Shown here: positions 1 through 12,647 of the stretch, one piece after another
Layout: each line of letters starts with the position of its first letter
How positions within the stretch are numbered: the first letter of the stretch is position 1
From: Amblyomma americanum
Taxonomy: Eukaryota; Arthropoda; Arachnida; Ixodida; Ixodidae
DNA: 64,000 nucleotides
Assembly: GCF_052857255.1 (NCBI RefSeq)
Contig: NC_135500.1
Coordinates: 54,089,272 to 54,153,271, forward strand
Reading direction: 5' to 3'
Program-made: the position numbers and the translations under genes
The notes under the pieces: generated by a model
What the model was told of the DNA's origin: nothing
The model's input: the letters and a program-made list of their open reading frames with translations, nothing else
Databases searched by the model: none

Positions 1-1
1 T

Positions 2-3000
2 GCGATCTTTGTTGTGCTACCGCAATGCTCCCGCGAAGTAATCTTGGGTATGGATTTCCTTAATGAGCATCAGGCAATCATCGACCTGCGATCCAAGCTG
101 ATCACGCTTTCGACGGACGAAACCATCGCTTCGATGAAAACTCGGGAAAATCACGTTGCCCTAAGTGTCCTGGAGGAAGAAGTGAGCGTCCCACCCCGTT
201 CAAGCGTTATCGTGACCGTAGGCGCCACGAAAGCCATAAACACTGAAGCCATCATCGAGGGGAACATGCAGTTGCTACTAGACCGAGGAATCAGCATCGC
301 AAGAGGCATCGCACATTTCCGCAATGGCCTGGCCGAAGTACTGCTGACTAACTTCAGCGAAGAATACCGGCATATTAACAGAGGAACGACGATTGATTTC
401 TACGACGAAATATCTGACGTACGAGATTCCTTCACCCTCTCCGACCCCTCCGCAGAAGATCCGCCTGACCAAGAGAACTCGCCCACTTTCGACATCAACC
501 CAGCCCTGCACCAGAACAGACAAGACCAGATCCGCAATCTGCTTCAAAACTACAGTGAGTGTTTTTCGACATCGCCGAAGGTGCGACAGACGCCAATTGC
601 CGAGCATCGCATTATAGCGGATCAACACGTCCGAGCTCTCCGTCAAAGCCCCTACCGTGTGTCTCCGCGAGAACGACAAGCCATCCGGGACCAAGTCGAA
701 GAAATGCTTCGCGACGACGTCATCCAGCCTTCAAACAGCCCATGGGCGGCACCGGTTGTTCTAGTGAGAAAGAAAGACGGCGCACTTCGATTCTGCGTGG
801 ATTACCGCCGCTTGAACAACATAACAAAGAAGGACGTCTACCCCCTCCCCCGCATCGACGACACACTGGACCGCCTCTGCAACGCCAAATATTTCTCATC
901 GATGGACCTCAAGAGCGGCTACTGGCAAATTGAGGTCGACGAAAGAGCTCGCGAGAAGACAGCATTCATCACTCCGGATGGGCTGTTTGAGTTCAATGTG
1001 ATGCCATTTGGTCTCTGTTCCGCACCAGCGACGTTTCAGCGAGTAATGGATACAGTGCTGGCAGGCCTGAAGTGGAAAATTTGTCTGGTATATTTAGATG
1101 ACGTCGTTGTCTTCGCCTCGAACTTTCAAGAGCACCTCAAAAGACTTCGAACAGTACTAGACGCAATCAAGTCGTCTGGCCTAACCTTGAAAGCAGAGAA
1201 ATGCCACTTTGCCTACGAAGAGCTGCTGTTTCTAGGCCACATCGTTAGCAAGAAAGGAGTACGCCCAGACCCGCAGAAAACAGCTGCTATTGAACAGCTT
1301 CAACCGCCCGCCGATAAAAAAGCAGTGCGCAGATTTCTCGGACTATGCGCATATTACCGACGATTTGTGAAAAACCTTTCGCGCATCGCCGAGCCCCTGA
1401 CCCAACTGACGAAGGCAGACGTGCCGTTTAAATGGGAAGCGCCGCAAGCAGAAGCCTTCAAGGAACTTCAGCGTCGTTTACAGTCTCCACCGATCCTTGC
1501 GCATTTTGATGAAAACGCCGATACTGAAGTTCATACCGACGCAAGCAGCGTGGGACTAGGCACCGTTCTCGTTCAAAAAAGTGACGGGCTGGAGAAGGTC
1601 ATCGCGTACGCTAGCCGTTCCCTTTCAAAGGCCGAGGCTAACTATTCGACCACTGAGAAGGAGTGCCTTGCCATCATCTAGGCTACGTTGAAATTCCGCC
1701 CCTACCTCTACGGACGGCCGTTCAAGGTGGTCAGCGACCACCACGCGCTCTGCTGGCTTGCCAATTTGACGGATCCCTCTGGCCGACTCGCTCGATGGAG
1801 TCTGCGTCTCCAGGAGTTTGACGTCACCGTCGTTTACAAGTCCGGACGCAAGCACACTGACGCCGATTGCCTCTCACGAGCCCCTGTAGATGCACCGCCG
1901 CTGGACGACGATGAGGACGCCTTCCTGGGACCCATCAGCGCAAGCTCTTTTGCTCAGCAGCAACGCTCGGACCCCAACCTAAAAGGCCTCATCGAGTACC
2001 TGGAAGGCAAGGTTTCTTCACCCCCCGCTTCATTCAAGCGAGTACTGTCTTCTTTCTGTGTGCAGAATGAGGTCCTTGTGAAGAAGAACTTTACAGCGAA
2101 CAAAACAGCCTACCTCCTTGTTGTACCTACTTGTCTCCGCGAAGAAGTTCTACAGGCTTCACACGACGAGCCGACAGCTGGACATCTCGGGTTTACTCGC
2201 ACCCTCCGCCGCATTCAAGACAAGTATTACTGGCCCCGACTGTCTGCCGATGTCGCACACTATGTGAAAACATGTCGAGATTGTCAGCGACGAAAGACTC
2301 CTCCCACACGACCAGCAGGATTTCTGAACCCCATTGAACCTCCCTCAAGACCCTTTCAGCAGATTGGCATGGACATGCTTGGCCCTTTTCCAACGTCAAC
2401 ATCTGGAAATAAGTGAATCATCATAGCGACCGACTACCTGACCCGCTACGCCGAGGCGAAAGCCCTACCGAACGGAACAGCAGCAGAGTGGCCAAATTTT
2501 TCGTGGAGTGCATTCTTCTTCGACACGGCGCCCCCGATGTGCTCATCACGGACAGAGGAACAGCATTTACGGCGGAACTTACGCAAGCCATCCTGCGCTA
2601 CAGCCAAACCAGCCACCGGAGGACAACTGCATACCATCCGCAGACTAACGGACTGACCGAGCGCCTGAACAAAACCATCGCCGATATGCTCGCTATGTAT
2701 GTCGATGCCGAACATAAAACCTGGGATGTCATCCTGCCTTACGTCGTCTTCGCCTACAACACCGCAGTGCAGGAGACCACCCAGATGACGCCTTTTAGGC
2801 TCGTCCATGGCAGGGATGCCACGACCACGCTAGACGCCATGCTGCCCAACGTTACAGAAGAAGAGAACGTCGACGTTGCCGCCTACCTTCAACGCGCAGA
2901 AGAAGCTCGAAGGCTTGCCCGATTACGGATCAAAGATCAGCAGCGGTCCGACGCCAGACGCTACAACCTACGAAGACGCAACGCGGAATACAAGCCAGGA

Positions 3001-3207
3001 GACCGAGTCTGGGTGTGGACGCCCATTCGCCGCCGTAGATTGAGTGAAAAGCTTTTGCGCCGCTATTTCGGCCCGTACAAGGTTCTTCGTCGGCTGGGTG
3101 AACTGGATTATGAAGTCATCCCTGACGCAATGACTGCATCCCAGCGACGCCGCGTACGACCAGAAGTTGTCCATGTAGCCCGTCTGAAGCCGTATTATGC
3201 GCGCTAA
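2..3207 (+). pseudogene. pol: gypsy pol: protease-RT-RNase H-integrase, broken
   Basis: The frame is open from the window edge. A retropepsin end is visible (VILGMDFL). The reverse transcriptase shows FCVDYRRLN, MPFGLCSAPATFQ and the catalytic YLDD at 1091-1102. RNase H has HTDASSVGLG near 1530. The integrase H2C2 finger lies at about 2164-2286 and the DDE core at about 2417-2670 (TDYLTRY, ITDRGTAF, TNGLTERLNK). A GPY/F module (RRYFGPYKVL) sits near 3060. Three breaks are visible: an in-frame TAG at 1679-1681 between RNase H segments, an in-frame TGA at 2414-2416 just before the first integrase aspartate, and a one-base frame change at about 2486-2488, after which the integrase continues in the next frame to the stop at 3205-3207. 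Both stops lie where a conserved tryptophan is usual in the family, consistent with G-to-A transitions. Otherwise the gene is well preserved, suggesting a fairly young but inactive copy. Confidence 0.93.
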
Positions 3208-3316
3208 AGGCCGCTGCATTTCCATGCTATATGTTCGCAAGATCCGTTTTTTTCCCTTACTAGTCGCATTATTTGTTTTAATGCATCGGATCAATGCTTC
3301 TTTGAGAGGGGAGTAA

Positions 3317-3689
3317 TGCCGCGAATATTTGCAGTGTTTGTTCGTTTTTCAAATCTGCCGCGACACCACCTTATCGCTTTGTTTGCGACGCAAGACGCGA
3401 CTAGACTTATCTCGATTGATCGCAGCCAGGCAAAGCTGATTCTACGTTGTTCCGGAATGTTCTAGTAACTTTGCGCCCTTTATCTCGAATGTTCGCTATC
3501 AGCTTTAAATTGAGCACGGCCGCCAGCGGCGGGCATTCTGTTCGACGACCGCCGAGCACGCTTGTCGCTTCCCCGCCGCCGAGTGATTCAGTCCATTTTG
3601 GGTGTAAGTCAGCCCAATAAACAGTTTTTTTAGAAGACCCTTTCGTCCTTCTTCATCGCTGCTTCGACTGCCGTCACCACTACGTGACA
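3317..3689 (+). repeat. 3' LTR of the gypsy element
   Basis: The LTR follows a purine tract (gagaggggag). It starts TGCCGCGAAT and ends CTACGTGACA, giving canonical TG...CA termini and about 373 bp. An AATAAA polyadenylation signal lies at 3616-3621. The start could be three bases earlier (taatgccg), since no 5' LTR is in the window to compare. Confidence 0.75.
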
Positions 3690-5230
3690 ATATATACCGG
3701 CTGTTTCACATAAGATGCTCTGCAATTTTTGCAGCAAGGCTTTTGCAACTAGCACGGTGCTTTTTCCGGCATAGCCACAGGTGTAGCGCGCCAGTGGTTT
3801 TGCCCATAAGAATAGAGCTAGGATGTGCTAACAAGAAATCTGGTTAATTAATATTGTGTAGTTATTTTGTAACTATATAATGTTAATATTCTTATTTATT
3901 GAGAGACGTGTCGCCCGCTGTAATTGCTATGAATGTCAGTTCTTGAATTTTCGAAAACGCAGTTACCCTCCGCGCTGTGGCGCAACAAATTTTGGCTATG
4001 TCAACGAGTTACGGGAACTGCAGGGGTTGCTTGATTGCAAGCTTATCGAAAGTGCTTGCATTTGGGCGCGATGTAGACAGAAGTTGTTGGGCTATAGTGC
4101 CGAGGGTTACTGCGTTTTCGAAATTCCAGAACCTTATATGAATGCTACGTACGGTGGGCTGCACGACTCTCAATAATTAAGGAAAATAACAGTAATAGTG
4201 AAAAAGTAACTGCTCAGCATTAGTCAACCATTTTGCTGGTTAGGTGTCTTAGCTGTATTCTAATACGCTACAAAGCTTAAAATGCTATGAGGAAAAAAAT
4301 GCTGTTATAACTCAAAAACCCGTATTTAAAAATTCCAGAATACTTAAGTATAGGCCAGACTGCAATGTTTTATAGCCTGGTTTCAGGCTATGCAGGTTGG
4401 GCATTAAGGTAAAAAAATTTTTTTCCTCGGTGCAGATTCACGATAGGTGTCGATAGGCATGAAAAGTTTTAATTTATCTTATTACAATTTGAAATAACGG
4501 CAATAAACTTTACACCCACCCCTAGTTTTTGCTAGAGCATATTGGAACCCAAAAGCCAGGTAATGAAAACTGATGAGTTTCGCCTAAGCGTGGTTTTTGT
4601 ACATTCACATTTGCCGTCTTATGGTGCAGTTACGTGCTCATTTATTTTTGCCATTGAAAATCGTTTTTGCTTAGTACACTCTTGGTGCAATTTTTTTGTT
4701 TAGATTTTACTTCTATTCTCGCCTGTGAAATCATTTCGATTTCCTAACTTCACTCAAATTCTTGCTGAGGCAAGCATAATACGAACGGCAGCATTTTTAA
4801 ACTGGACAATAACGATTTTCAGGTAGAGAAAAGGCAATATTATTGAGGTCGTAATGTAATTTTAATAACCTTTCCAGAACGAGACGATACCACTATTTTT
4901 CTATGCACATACACATTATAAAAGCTTGTTAAATATGGTGGACAGAAACCAAAAATCAGTCATCGTTTTTATTTTGTCATCAATGACCAACTATCCCGCA
5001 CTCTTACGCTAGTAGCGAATATTTAAGGCGACTGTAATGGTTGGCGAAAGTCGCCTCACCGTGCTAAACATCTGTTAGTGGAACTAGACTTGACCATTTT
5101 TCTACCTTGTGAGAGCGCCGGTATTCTCTTTATCCACAGATTCCGTTAGTTCGCTCGTCTTGCGGGTGATCGACTATTCAAGCGAGTGTTCAGCGTGTGG
5201 TGAGTAATCAGCGAATGCGCCTTTTAGTTT
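3690..5230. other. AT-rich intergenic stretch, no gene recognised
   Basis: No recognisable coding sequence or repeat was seen. A 98-codon open frame at 3880-4176 has no motif I recognise and looks like chance. Confidence 0.6.
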
Positions 5231-5461
5231 ATGGGTTTATGGTGTTTAACGTCCCAAAACGACTCGGACTATGAGGGACGCAGTAGTGAAGGGCTCCGGA
5301 AATTTCGACCATCTGCGGTTCCTTAACGTGCACTGGCATCACACAGTGTACGGGGCTCTAGAATATCACCTCCATCGAAATTCAACCGCTGCGGCCGGGA
5401 TCGAACCCGCATCTTTCGGGCCGGCAGACGACCGCCATAACCACTCAGCCAGCGCGGCGGC
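5231..5461 (-). repeat. Ruka-like tRNA-derived SINE (type A tail)
   Basis: Read on the minus strand this starts with a tRNA-like head: a box A region in tgagtggttatggcggtc and a box B GGTTCGATCCCGG at about 5395-5407. It continues with a body containing atttcgatggaggtgat, a conserved block around cgtgcactgtgtgatgcc, and gaaatttccggagccc. It ends with a tail containing tttgggacgttaaacacc. The same body recurs at 29600, 44965, 47151, 51071, 60096 and 62287. The architecture matches the tick SINE family known as Ruka; I infer the name from memory of its structure. Confidence 0.85.
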
Positions 5462-5747
5462 TCCCGCGTCTTTTAGTGTCTCGTTTCTTTCGTCTTTTTC
5501 TTCATACCACAGGCACCGTCTTATGAATTTTTTTTTCGCATTTATTTATCATTCTACTAAGTGTCTCGGTTTACACCGGGCTGCTGTGCTGCCCATTAGC
5601 CTGCGCCGCTGCCTTCCTTTTAGCGCTCGCTCAAGTGCGCTTCTTGGCAAGCCGACTTAGGATACGGCGGAGCACGCTTTACAAAGCGGTTCGCAGAATG
5701 TTTCTTGAGCGAACCTCCTAGAAACTACGAGAAGTAAGTGTCAGCAG

Positions 5748-5872
5748 TTGTAATAGAGCAACTGTCACGGTAGCAGTCGCACTAGGCCGAGTAGTGGCAG
5801 AAGTACGTGCAGCACTAGTAGTAGTTTCAGTAGTAGTATTGGCAGTAGTTGTGGCAGTAACTGTTTCATTCG
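5748..5872. repeat. degenerate GTAGTA/GCAGTA minisatellite
   Basis: A run of imperfect trinucleotides (agt, gta, gca) such as gcactagtagtagtttcagt is visible over about 120 bp. No open frame of interest accompanies it. Confidence 0.7.
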
Positions 5873-8800
5873 CGGCCAACGATGCCGAAGCCGGCTGTTG
5901 TTTTACAAGAGGCCCATAACGCTATCGCATTAACACTGTGTGCGCAAATTGTCGCACATACTGCTGAAAGGCATTTGCATAGGCATGTGAACTTTTAACA
6001 TACGCGTGGGCGCACAGAAATGTTAGAACGTCAATGTACTCAGGTGGGCTGACTTGGCTAGGTCATCCGAGTGATGCTGTGCGGAAAAAATAAGGTATTT
6101 TAAAGCAGGTGGTGACTTTCACTGATTATACACTTGGTCTCGACCGCAGATTAACAGACACGCTGAAAAAGTGTGCAGCCCAACAATCAGAAGCGCCTTG
6201 CTCTACAAGAGCACCTGCTTTAAGATTTCAAGTCATTCGTTCTGCAGGACACCGCTCGAACGCCATAGACAAGCGCGCACTCCAGTCCGCAGCACGAGAG
6301 GCGTTCAAGCCTCGGGTATTTGTGCAGCCGCACTCCCAAGTACTGGCTCAGTTGGGAAACGGCAATGAAAATCAAAGCGATGTGACATGCACACACTAAG
6401 CCAAGTGGACCAACGTTGGTGTTTTGCTAAAAAAGCTTGGAATAATATTTTACCAAAATTGCATCATTCATTGCATATTAACACCCACTTCTCGTGACAT
6501 CGCGCACAGAAACTGTCTTATGAAGTCATTTCTTGGTTTTGGTGAACTTATTACAAATTTAAAATTTTCTTCACTCTCCTGCTACTCATGCTGATGCGCT
6601 GCAGGCAAGCAGGACAAGGTTAGTAGCGGGCAGTCGGAAACGTTCGCAATACTCCGGCAATCGAGCTCGCTTCGTGTTCACTTTATTTACTTATTCAGCT
6701 AATCCGATTAGTGCTGGTTCAGGCACATGTCTGGCGGCGTTTGTGCTAGCTACTTTCTCTGCACTAGAGTACCCTACGGCACCTGCCGCCCTGGGCGCTG
6801 AACTCTGCTGGAAAAAGCGCTTATTGCAGAAGTAAAACTTTTACATTAAGGGGTACGAAGAAACTTTATGTACAAGGACTTGTAAAAAGCAAGTTTTGAA
6901 GCCCTGTTATTTCTCTTTTTTTTTGTCCGTAGGGCGTTTTGAAATTTATCTTTGCTCCTCATCGTAACAATGGAGGTGGATACTACCCTAATCAGCAAGA
7001 GTTTGATCATGATTGGCAATAGCGAAACACTAAGAAGCATATGAGGTTCTTAAAATTGAACAAACTGTCCACTAAGAAAGAGTTCTTTTATTTATTTTCT
7101 CAGCGAAGGAATGCCACTTTAAAGATAGAGAGGCCAGGATGCGAAAGCAAGCTTGAAAGAGGTCTTATTTTGGGAAAATATGTGAAGGCGATTGAAAACA
7201 TTTCTTAATTGTTAGACAGACGTGTGACAGTCACTGCACATAACTTTTCCTTAATAGCTTAGTAGGACAAATATTAAGAAAATGGTTATAGTGCGAGATA
7301 TCCTGGTGCACACAAAACTAAACAGTCATAGTTTCATCTTTGTTGAAAGCTCCAGCACGGGACGAAGTACTACGATAGTTGAAGGAAATATGTGCATAGT
7401 CCGATTGTCTTACTTCGTGCTTTTGCCCGCATTTAGGCTTTATCAAAGAACTCTAATAAATAGGCCTAACGGAGATTTCTCTCCCGACTCGCTGCCCGTG
7501 AAGAGATGGGAAGCGCCTACTTCAGTGATCAACAGGTGGCCTCAGCAAATTCAGTACTACAGTTAAACCTACTCTTTGTCAACAGTATTCACAATGCGAA
7601 GACATCTGAAAAAAAAAGTTTTTATAGCTTTTGCCTTCGCTTGGGTTTATTAATGAAGCAGCTGGAAGAATGAGCATGCCAAGGATACATAATGCCACGT
7701 GCGCGCCGGGCAATTATGGAGGTCAGACGACTCATTTACACGTTTATATTCTCGTTCTCATCGCTCATCCCGAACGCGTCAGAATGTACGCCATGGCGGC
7801 ATCAGTCGCGGCTTGGTGTTAGGCTAGCAAAGCGGAAAAGGGAATAAGCTTGGCTAAACATACGTAGGCAATATATAGTGTCTAACATGAGTGGAATAAA
7901 AACTGTAATCAAATAGTTTTTAAGGGAGCCAAGGAAAAACATGTACTATTCTTACCAGAAGGTGAGCACTTGCTGAGAGCAAGAGTTGATTGGGATGAGT
8001 TTCTTAAAAGCAGTAGCTGTTCGGTGCATTATACCCTGGTGACGGCAAATATTGTTAGTTATGTCGGAATGAAATTGGTCTCTCTCGGCAATGTGCTCTT
8101 TCCGCTGGTGGAAATATTAAATCCACACTCGCTAAGATATGAAGAAAAAAAGTAAAGAGCCATGTTTTGGGACCCGTGCGGCTTATTTGTTCAGAGCGAG
8201 CGATGCATCGATTGAGCTCTTGAGGAATTGGAATGGCCTAGTTCGATTCTTGCGACGTAATAATTTCTGTGGTGTCTGCCCAAATCTTGGGCAACAAGCT
8301 GTAGTAAAAAGGAACGTTATGTCGGTTCCGGGCGGCTGCATACGCTTTTTGAGAGAGGATCACACAAAGGAATATTTCTCAACTTCTCTTGCGTTTGCAT
8401 TACCTTTCTGATCTCACGGATTGTCTTCTTTCACCAGCGCACCAGTGGGCAGCTAGCCGAAGGATTTAGAATATATTCTAAGTTCCATGTAGTTTGCGCT
8501 TGAGTGACAGAGCAAATTACCATTTATATTGAGTCTAATGTAAATTTTACACACTCATTTGAGCCTCTACTGCCCCACAGTAGTTGCAGAATAAGTTTCC
8601 CTCCGACCGGAATTTTTCTTAACTGCGTGTACGGCGGCGATGACTGCCGCCGTTCTTTGCATGCTCGTTTGCCCTCTGGTGCTTGTTTGCATGCGGTGTT
8701 AATTTGTTCAAATTAAAACTTGCATAATGTCATGTTTATGCGCTGAAATTCAGCATAGCACCACCTCACACGTGCCGTCAAGAAACCATGCCAATTTCTG

Positions 8801-9200
8801 ATGAAGTGTACTTGGCACCCACCTAGCTGTTACTTTTCTGTAGTATAAGCCGCCAGAACTTGTGCCTAGTTAATCAGCACTTCCTGTGCCATCTCGTCGG
8901 TAGGAATCAGAAGATTGCGATGAACAATTGCTTCCACAGAAACAATGACATCTTGCTTGGACGCAGTGAGGTGGCTTGCGGAGCTGGTTTCATCATCCGT
9001 TGTGTCCACGCTCGTTCCCTTTATGTGGCACTTGCATCCCCATTAAACGCCATAAAAGTGCCTCCTTAATGTGAAATAATTTCTAGGTCATCAGCGACGT
9101 TTTTCACGACCACTTAAAGAAAACAATCATCACACGCTGCTTTTCTTCCTTGTCCGCTTCTCGTGGGCGGTAATTTGCAATATCCTATAGTGACGACATT
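5873..9200. other. AT-rich stretch, no gene recognised
   Basis: Only short open frames occur (for example 6109-6399, 7282-7566, 8139-8411). They lack known motifs, splice-flanked structure or codon bias that I can see. Nothing else was identified. Confidence 0.55.
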
Positions 9201-9228
9201 CCCCCCCCCCCCCACACACACACACACC
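9201..9228. repeat. poly-C / CA microsatellite
   Basis: Thirteen C are followed by about seven CA units. Confidence 0.95.
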
Positions 9229-9936
9229 AATAATACTCATGAGACGCACCATACTGCTCCATACAGCAGCAGAAAATAAGGGCTCAAAACAGAATCGTAT
9301 ATACTTTTTTATTGCCATTTAAAATCAATGTTTGACACCCATATCGTTCTCCGTAGTCGTGTAAATATAGCGGGCATAGCCAATGATTGAATTTAAGCGA
9401 GAAATCTCACCGCAAGGCAGGGATGAAGTTGAAAAAGAGAGGCTGCTTACATTACTGCGCATGTGCTACTTTTATATATACTGTAAGTTTGGACCTTGTC
9501 GTTGGAATTCGCGTTATATTCGCCAAGCACTATAACTTATAATATACAGTGTAAATACACCATTTGTGGAGCTCCGTATGCTCCAGAGAGTAACTGTGAA
9601 GACAATGTAAGTTCACTTCTGAAAGAAAGAAATTTTCGAAGGATAGGGGATAGAAGTGCCCTCTCAACGTCGTCGTCCTTTTTCTGGTTTACTTTGTTGC
9701 TTCTTGCATGTGCGCCAAGGCAGCATGGTTTTTTTTTTTTGACTCAGTCGACGTGAAGTTGTATTTGAGCATGCTAATATCTGCACACAATAAATCGTAT
9801 TTCTTAGTTCAAAAGCGCGGCTTTATGTGAAATGTTACAGCATGATATCGCAGCTTGCTACAGCCCTTCGTCGTAAACTGGTAAACTGTTGGGTGTACAT
9901 GAATCTTGTTCTAGGCTTTGCTGTTAAAAAGGAATC

Positions 9937-9946
9937 CATCAAGTTC
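9937..9946. repeat. candidate target-site duplication, left
   Basis: The 10-mer catcaagttc occurs here and again at 17784-17793, exactly where PLE-related sequence stops on each side. A short duplication like this is what target-primed retrotransposition leaves. Confidence 0.55.
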
Positions 9947-10256
9947 ACGCTTAAAATCAGTTGCTGGGCGAGTTGGTACTTCATGCTAACATTCACAGCG
10001 CAAGACGAACACGGACACGAGGGGAGACACCACAAAGCGCCACTTCAACAAAAGTTTATTGCTGTGCGAGCGACTATATATGGTGTACAGCGGACATGCG
10101 CAGCAACGAAAAGGTACAATCATTCATGAGCATCTGGTAGCGGCGCCACATCGCAAGCGAACACATCATTTTCTGCACACGACAAAAAAAAGAAAAAACA
10201 AAAAGCTAAAAAACCTAAAAAGCAGTACGCGCACAAGAACGTCGAAGCCATAATAC
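9947..10256 (-). repeat. PLE terminal pseudo-LTR, left end
   Basis: On the minus strand this is the 3' untranslated region after the full ORF. It repeats the sequence found at 12602-12959, 14817-15150 and 17478-17783. It contains a TATA-like catatatag, AATAAA and the block ggcgctttgtggtgtctccc. The outer end runs through accaactcgcccagc to about 9949. Confidence 0.85.
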
Positions 10257-12647
10257 TCATTCCGGAATTCGCAAGATATGCCGCTCCTTATCACTTAACA
10301 GCAATGATGGAGTGCTGACACAGTGATCCCTTTTTTTTGCAATCTCTGCAGCCTCAGCAATCTCCCTGGCTGTTTTGCTTATGCACTTGTGAAGGATGGT
10401 GGTTCCTCCCAAAGAAGGACCACGTTCCTTGCACTGTTGGCAATCACGGCAGTGTATGCCGAGATGACGAGATGCCCCGATGAAGCTGTTATGTTCCATG
10501 AGCCTCTCGTTGAGGCACCTGCCTGTTTGGCCAATGTAGGCTCGTCCGCAGGGCAATGGAATCGAGTACACCACGTTTCTCGCGCACTTCACAAATGGCT
10601 GCCTGTGCCTAACAGCGCAGGAGTTGCTGACAGAGACGGCGGAATTCACCTTTTTGCATAGTTTAGAGAGTTTCTCAGGTGCGGAAAAGACCTCATGAAC
10701 TCCTGCTCTTTTTCCTATTTTTTTGAGCTGGTGGGCGATGGTGTGCATGTACGGCAATACCGTCATATTCTTTCTCCAATCTCTGTCAGCTCCGTCCTGG
10801 TTACGAACCACTTCCCTGCTCTCTTTGAGCAAGCTCTCTGCAACCGCTAACAAGAGTGTGCTTGGATAGCTAGAGCTGTTCAACCTGGTCACCTGGTTAA
10901 GGAACGCAGACTCCAGTCTATGCTCGCACGATTTCTCGAGAGCACTGCAAAAGCATGACTTAACAATCGCACGTTTCACTAGTTTTGAGTGAGCTGAACC
11001 AAAAGGAAGAACAGGTTTGTTTCCTCGCGGTTCATAAGCCCAGCACACATGGTTAGCAGAAAAATAAATACCCAAGTCAAGAAATCTGATGAATCTGTTC
11101 ACAGCCAGTTCATGCGTCAAGATTAGTGGTTGAAGGCATTCAGAAAACAAAGACAGAACACTAGACAAGTTTGCCTGATTGGACATATCTTCTGTGCCGG
11201 TGAAAACGAGAAAATCATCCACATATCTGAAGATGCCAACAACACTGGACCCTTCACTTCTACGCTTCAATTCTCGGTCCCGCTCCGCTAGAAAAATGTC
11301 GCTCGAAACCGGAGCAACGCAGGAGCCAATGCATATTCCGTTTTTTTGAGTGACGATGGTGCCTTCCCAAACTGCGAATGTTGACTTAAGGTAAGTTGAA
11401 AGCAATTCAAGGAAATTATCGACAGATAAACCACTACTGTTTTGAAACGGAATCACCCCATGTCTGTCTATGCAGTTCCTTACACTGGTCAGTAGGCTGT
11501 CCTGCGGGATCGAATAATAAAGGTCTTTAATGTCGACTGAGAAAGCCGACAGGTTCGCCTTGGGCATGTCCTTAAGAAATCGGATCACCTCGTCAGAGTT
11601 CTTCACCTTGAAAGGGTCGTCAACGGTAAGAGAATTTAAATTTTGCTGCAGAAACCTTGCAAGCGACTTCTGCCAAGTTCCATTTTCAGAGATAATTACC
11701 CGCAGAGGGCAGTCCACTTTATGAGTTTTTGCAGCAAAGAAAAGGTCCAAGCTTACCTTTTCCGCCTTGTCTATGGATTTAACAAGCTTATTCAAATTCA
11801 TGGAGCTGCATAATCTTTTTGCCGCACTCTTTACACGCTCTAGACGTACGTCATTTCTTGTATCGAACACCGAGTACACAGCTTCCTCTGCTTTCGCTTT
11901 ATACATGACCTCCGAAAGCACCACAAAGCCCCCTTCCTTGTCGGCGGTAAGGAGTGCCAAGGAATTATCCCGCAAATAAGAAACAGTTCTCTGGATGGGC
12001 AATCTATGAGGCTGGATTTTACACCGAGATATAACATCTACACCCTCCGAGAGGCATCTCCCATTCTCCGACCCAGAGGCAAGACTTGACACCTGCCTCA
12101 CCATGGCCAAACGTTCCGCGGTTGTCTTCCTTGGCTCCACAGCGAACTTGGGTCCGCAGCTGAGCACTTGTCGCACATAAGACGGTAGCTGGATATCACC
12201 GACGATGTGGACAGTATTCCCGTGAACCGGCACCCTTGGTGGAAGCATCCTGCGAAGCGAAGGAAGCGCTTGTTGCCATAGAAATTCCGTTGTCCTGTCA
12301 ACTTCGAGGGAGAGTCTCCGCCAACGGAAAGCAGCGCTCGCAGGGCTCACGCCTGAGGCAGACCACAACCGAAGATGGTCTTTGAGGAGACGGGCTTGTC
12401 GTTGCCATTCTGAGCGCAAGAGTTTGCACATCCTTGTGCTGTGGTTACTTGGCGGTGCCAAGACGCCGAACTGTGCCACAAGATCGGGAGGGGTTACCTT
12501 GTGGCGGATGCAGAAACCGAGTGACCTGGCCTTGCATGAGGCCACCGCTACCAAAGATACAATGCGACATTGGTCGCTGAGAGTGACAGAGCCCTGAGAA
12601 AAAATGAACTTGCTTAAAATCAGTTGCTGGGCGAGTTGGTACTTCAT
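10257..12647 (-). CDS. PLE reverse transcriptase / GIY-YIG endonuclease, copy 1
   Basis: This is an uninterrupted 796-codon frame from the first ATG (MKYQLAQQ) inside the pseudo-LTR; the frame stays open a little further upstream without an ATG. It encodes the single PLE polyprotein. The reverse transcriptase has ADKEGGFVVL, KTHK with PLRVIIS, VDIKDLYYSIP and the catalytic FRYVDDFLVF. A cysteine-containing linker follows, then a GIY-YIG nuclease (YSIPLPCGRAYIGQTG) with HCRDCQQC downstream. PLE proteins copy RNA into DNA at a nicked target. Compared with copy 3 it has about seven amino acid changes, including loss of one Asn in EHNNSF and a Ser in APVSSDIF. Its C-terminus differs completely after the lysine run, because the A-tract (10331-10338) has eight A. 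Catalytic residues are intact, so activity is possible but not shown. Confidence 0.92.
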   Translation of the reverse strand: MKYQLAQQLILSKFIFSQGSVTLSDQCRIVSLVAVASCKARSLGFCIRHKVTPPDLVAQFGVLAPPSNHSTRMCKLLRSEWQRQARLLKDHLRLWSASGVSPASAAFRWRRLSLEVDRTTEFLWQQALPSLRRMLPPRVPVHGNTVHIVGDIQLPSYVRQVLSCGPKFAVEPRKTTAERLAMVRQVSSLASGSENGRCLSEGVDVISRCKIQPHRLPIQRTVSYLRDNSLALLTADKEGGFVVLSEVMYKAKAEEAVYSVFDTRNDVRLERVKSAAKRLCSSMNLNKLVKSIDKAEKVSLDLFFAAKTHKVDCPLRVIISENGTWQKSLARFLQQNLNSLTVDDPFKVKNSDEVIRFLKDMPKANLSAFSVDIKDLYYSIPQDSLLTSVRNCIDRHGVIPFQNSSGLSVDNFLELLSTYLKSTFAVWEGTIVTQKNGICIGSCVAPVSSDIFLAERDRELKRRSEGSSVVGIFRYVDDFLVFTGTEDMSNQANLSSVLSLFSECLQPLILTHELAVNRFIRFLDLGIYFSANHVCWAYEPRGNKPVLPFGSAHSKLVKRAIVKSCFCSALEKSCEHRLESAFLNQVTRLNSSSYPSTLLLAVAESLLKESREVVRNQDGADRDWRKNMTVLPYMHTIAHQLKKIGKRAGVHEVFSAPEKLSKLCKKVNSAVSVSNSCAVRHRQPFVKCARNVVYSIPLPCGRAYIGQTGRCLNERLMEHNSFIGASRHLGIHCRDCQQCKERGPSLGGTTILHKCISKTAREIAEAAEIAKKRDHCVSTPSLLLSDKERHILRIPE

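Larger units (their letters stand above)
1..3689 (+). mobile_element. Ty3/gypsy LTR retrotransposon, 3' part
   Basis: This is the right-hand portion of a Ty3/gypsy-type element, cut by the window edge. The visible order is protease C-terminus, reverse transcriptase, RNase H, integrase with H2C2 zinc finger and GPY/F module, polypurine tract (about 3304-3313) and 3' LTR. That order (integrase after RNase H) is the gypsy order, not the copia order. Gag and the 5' LTR lie outside the window, so LTR-LTR divergence and target duplication cannot be judged here. The coding part is interrupted three times, so this copy cannot make a full Pol protein. Confidence 0.93.
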
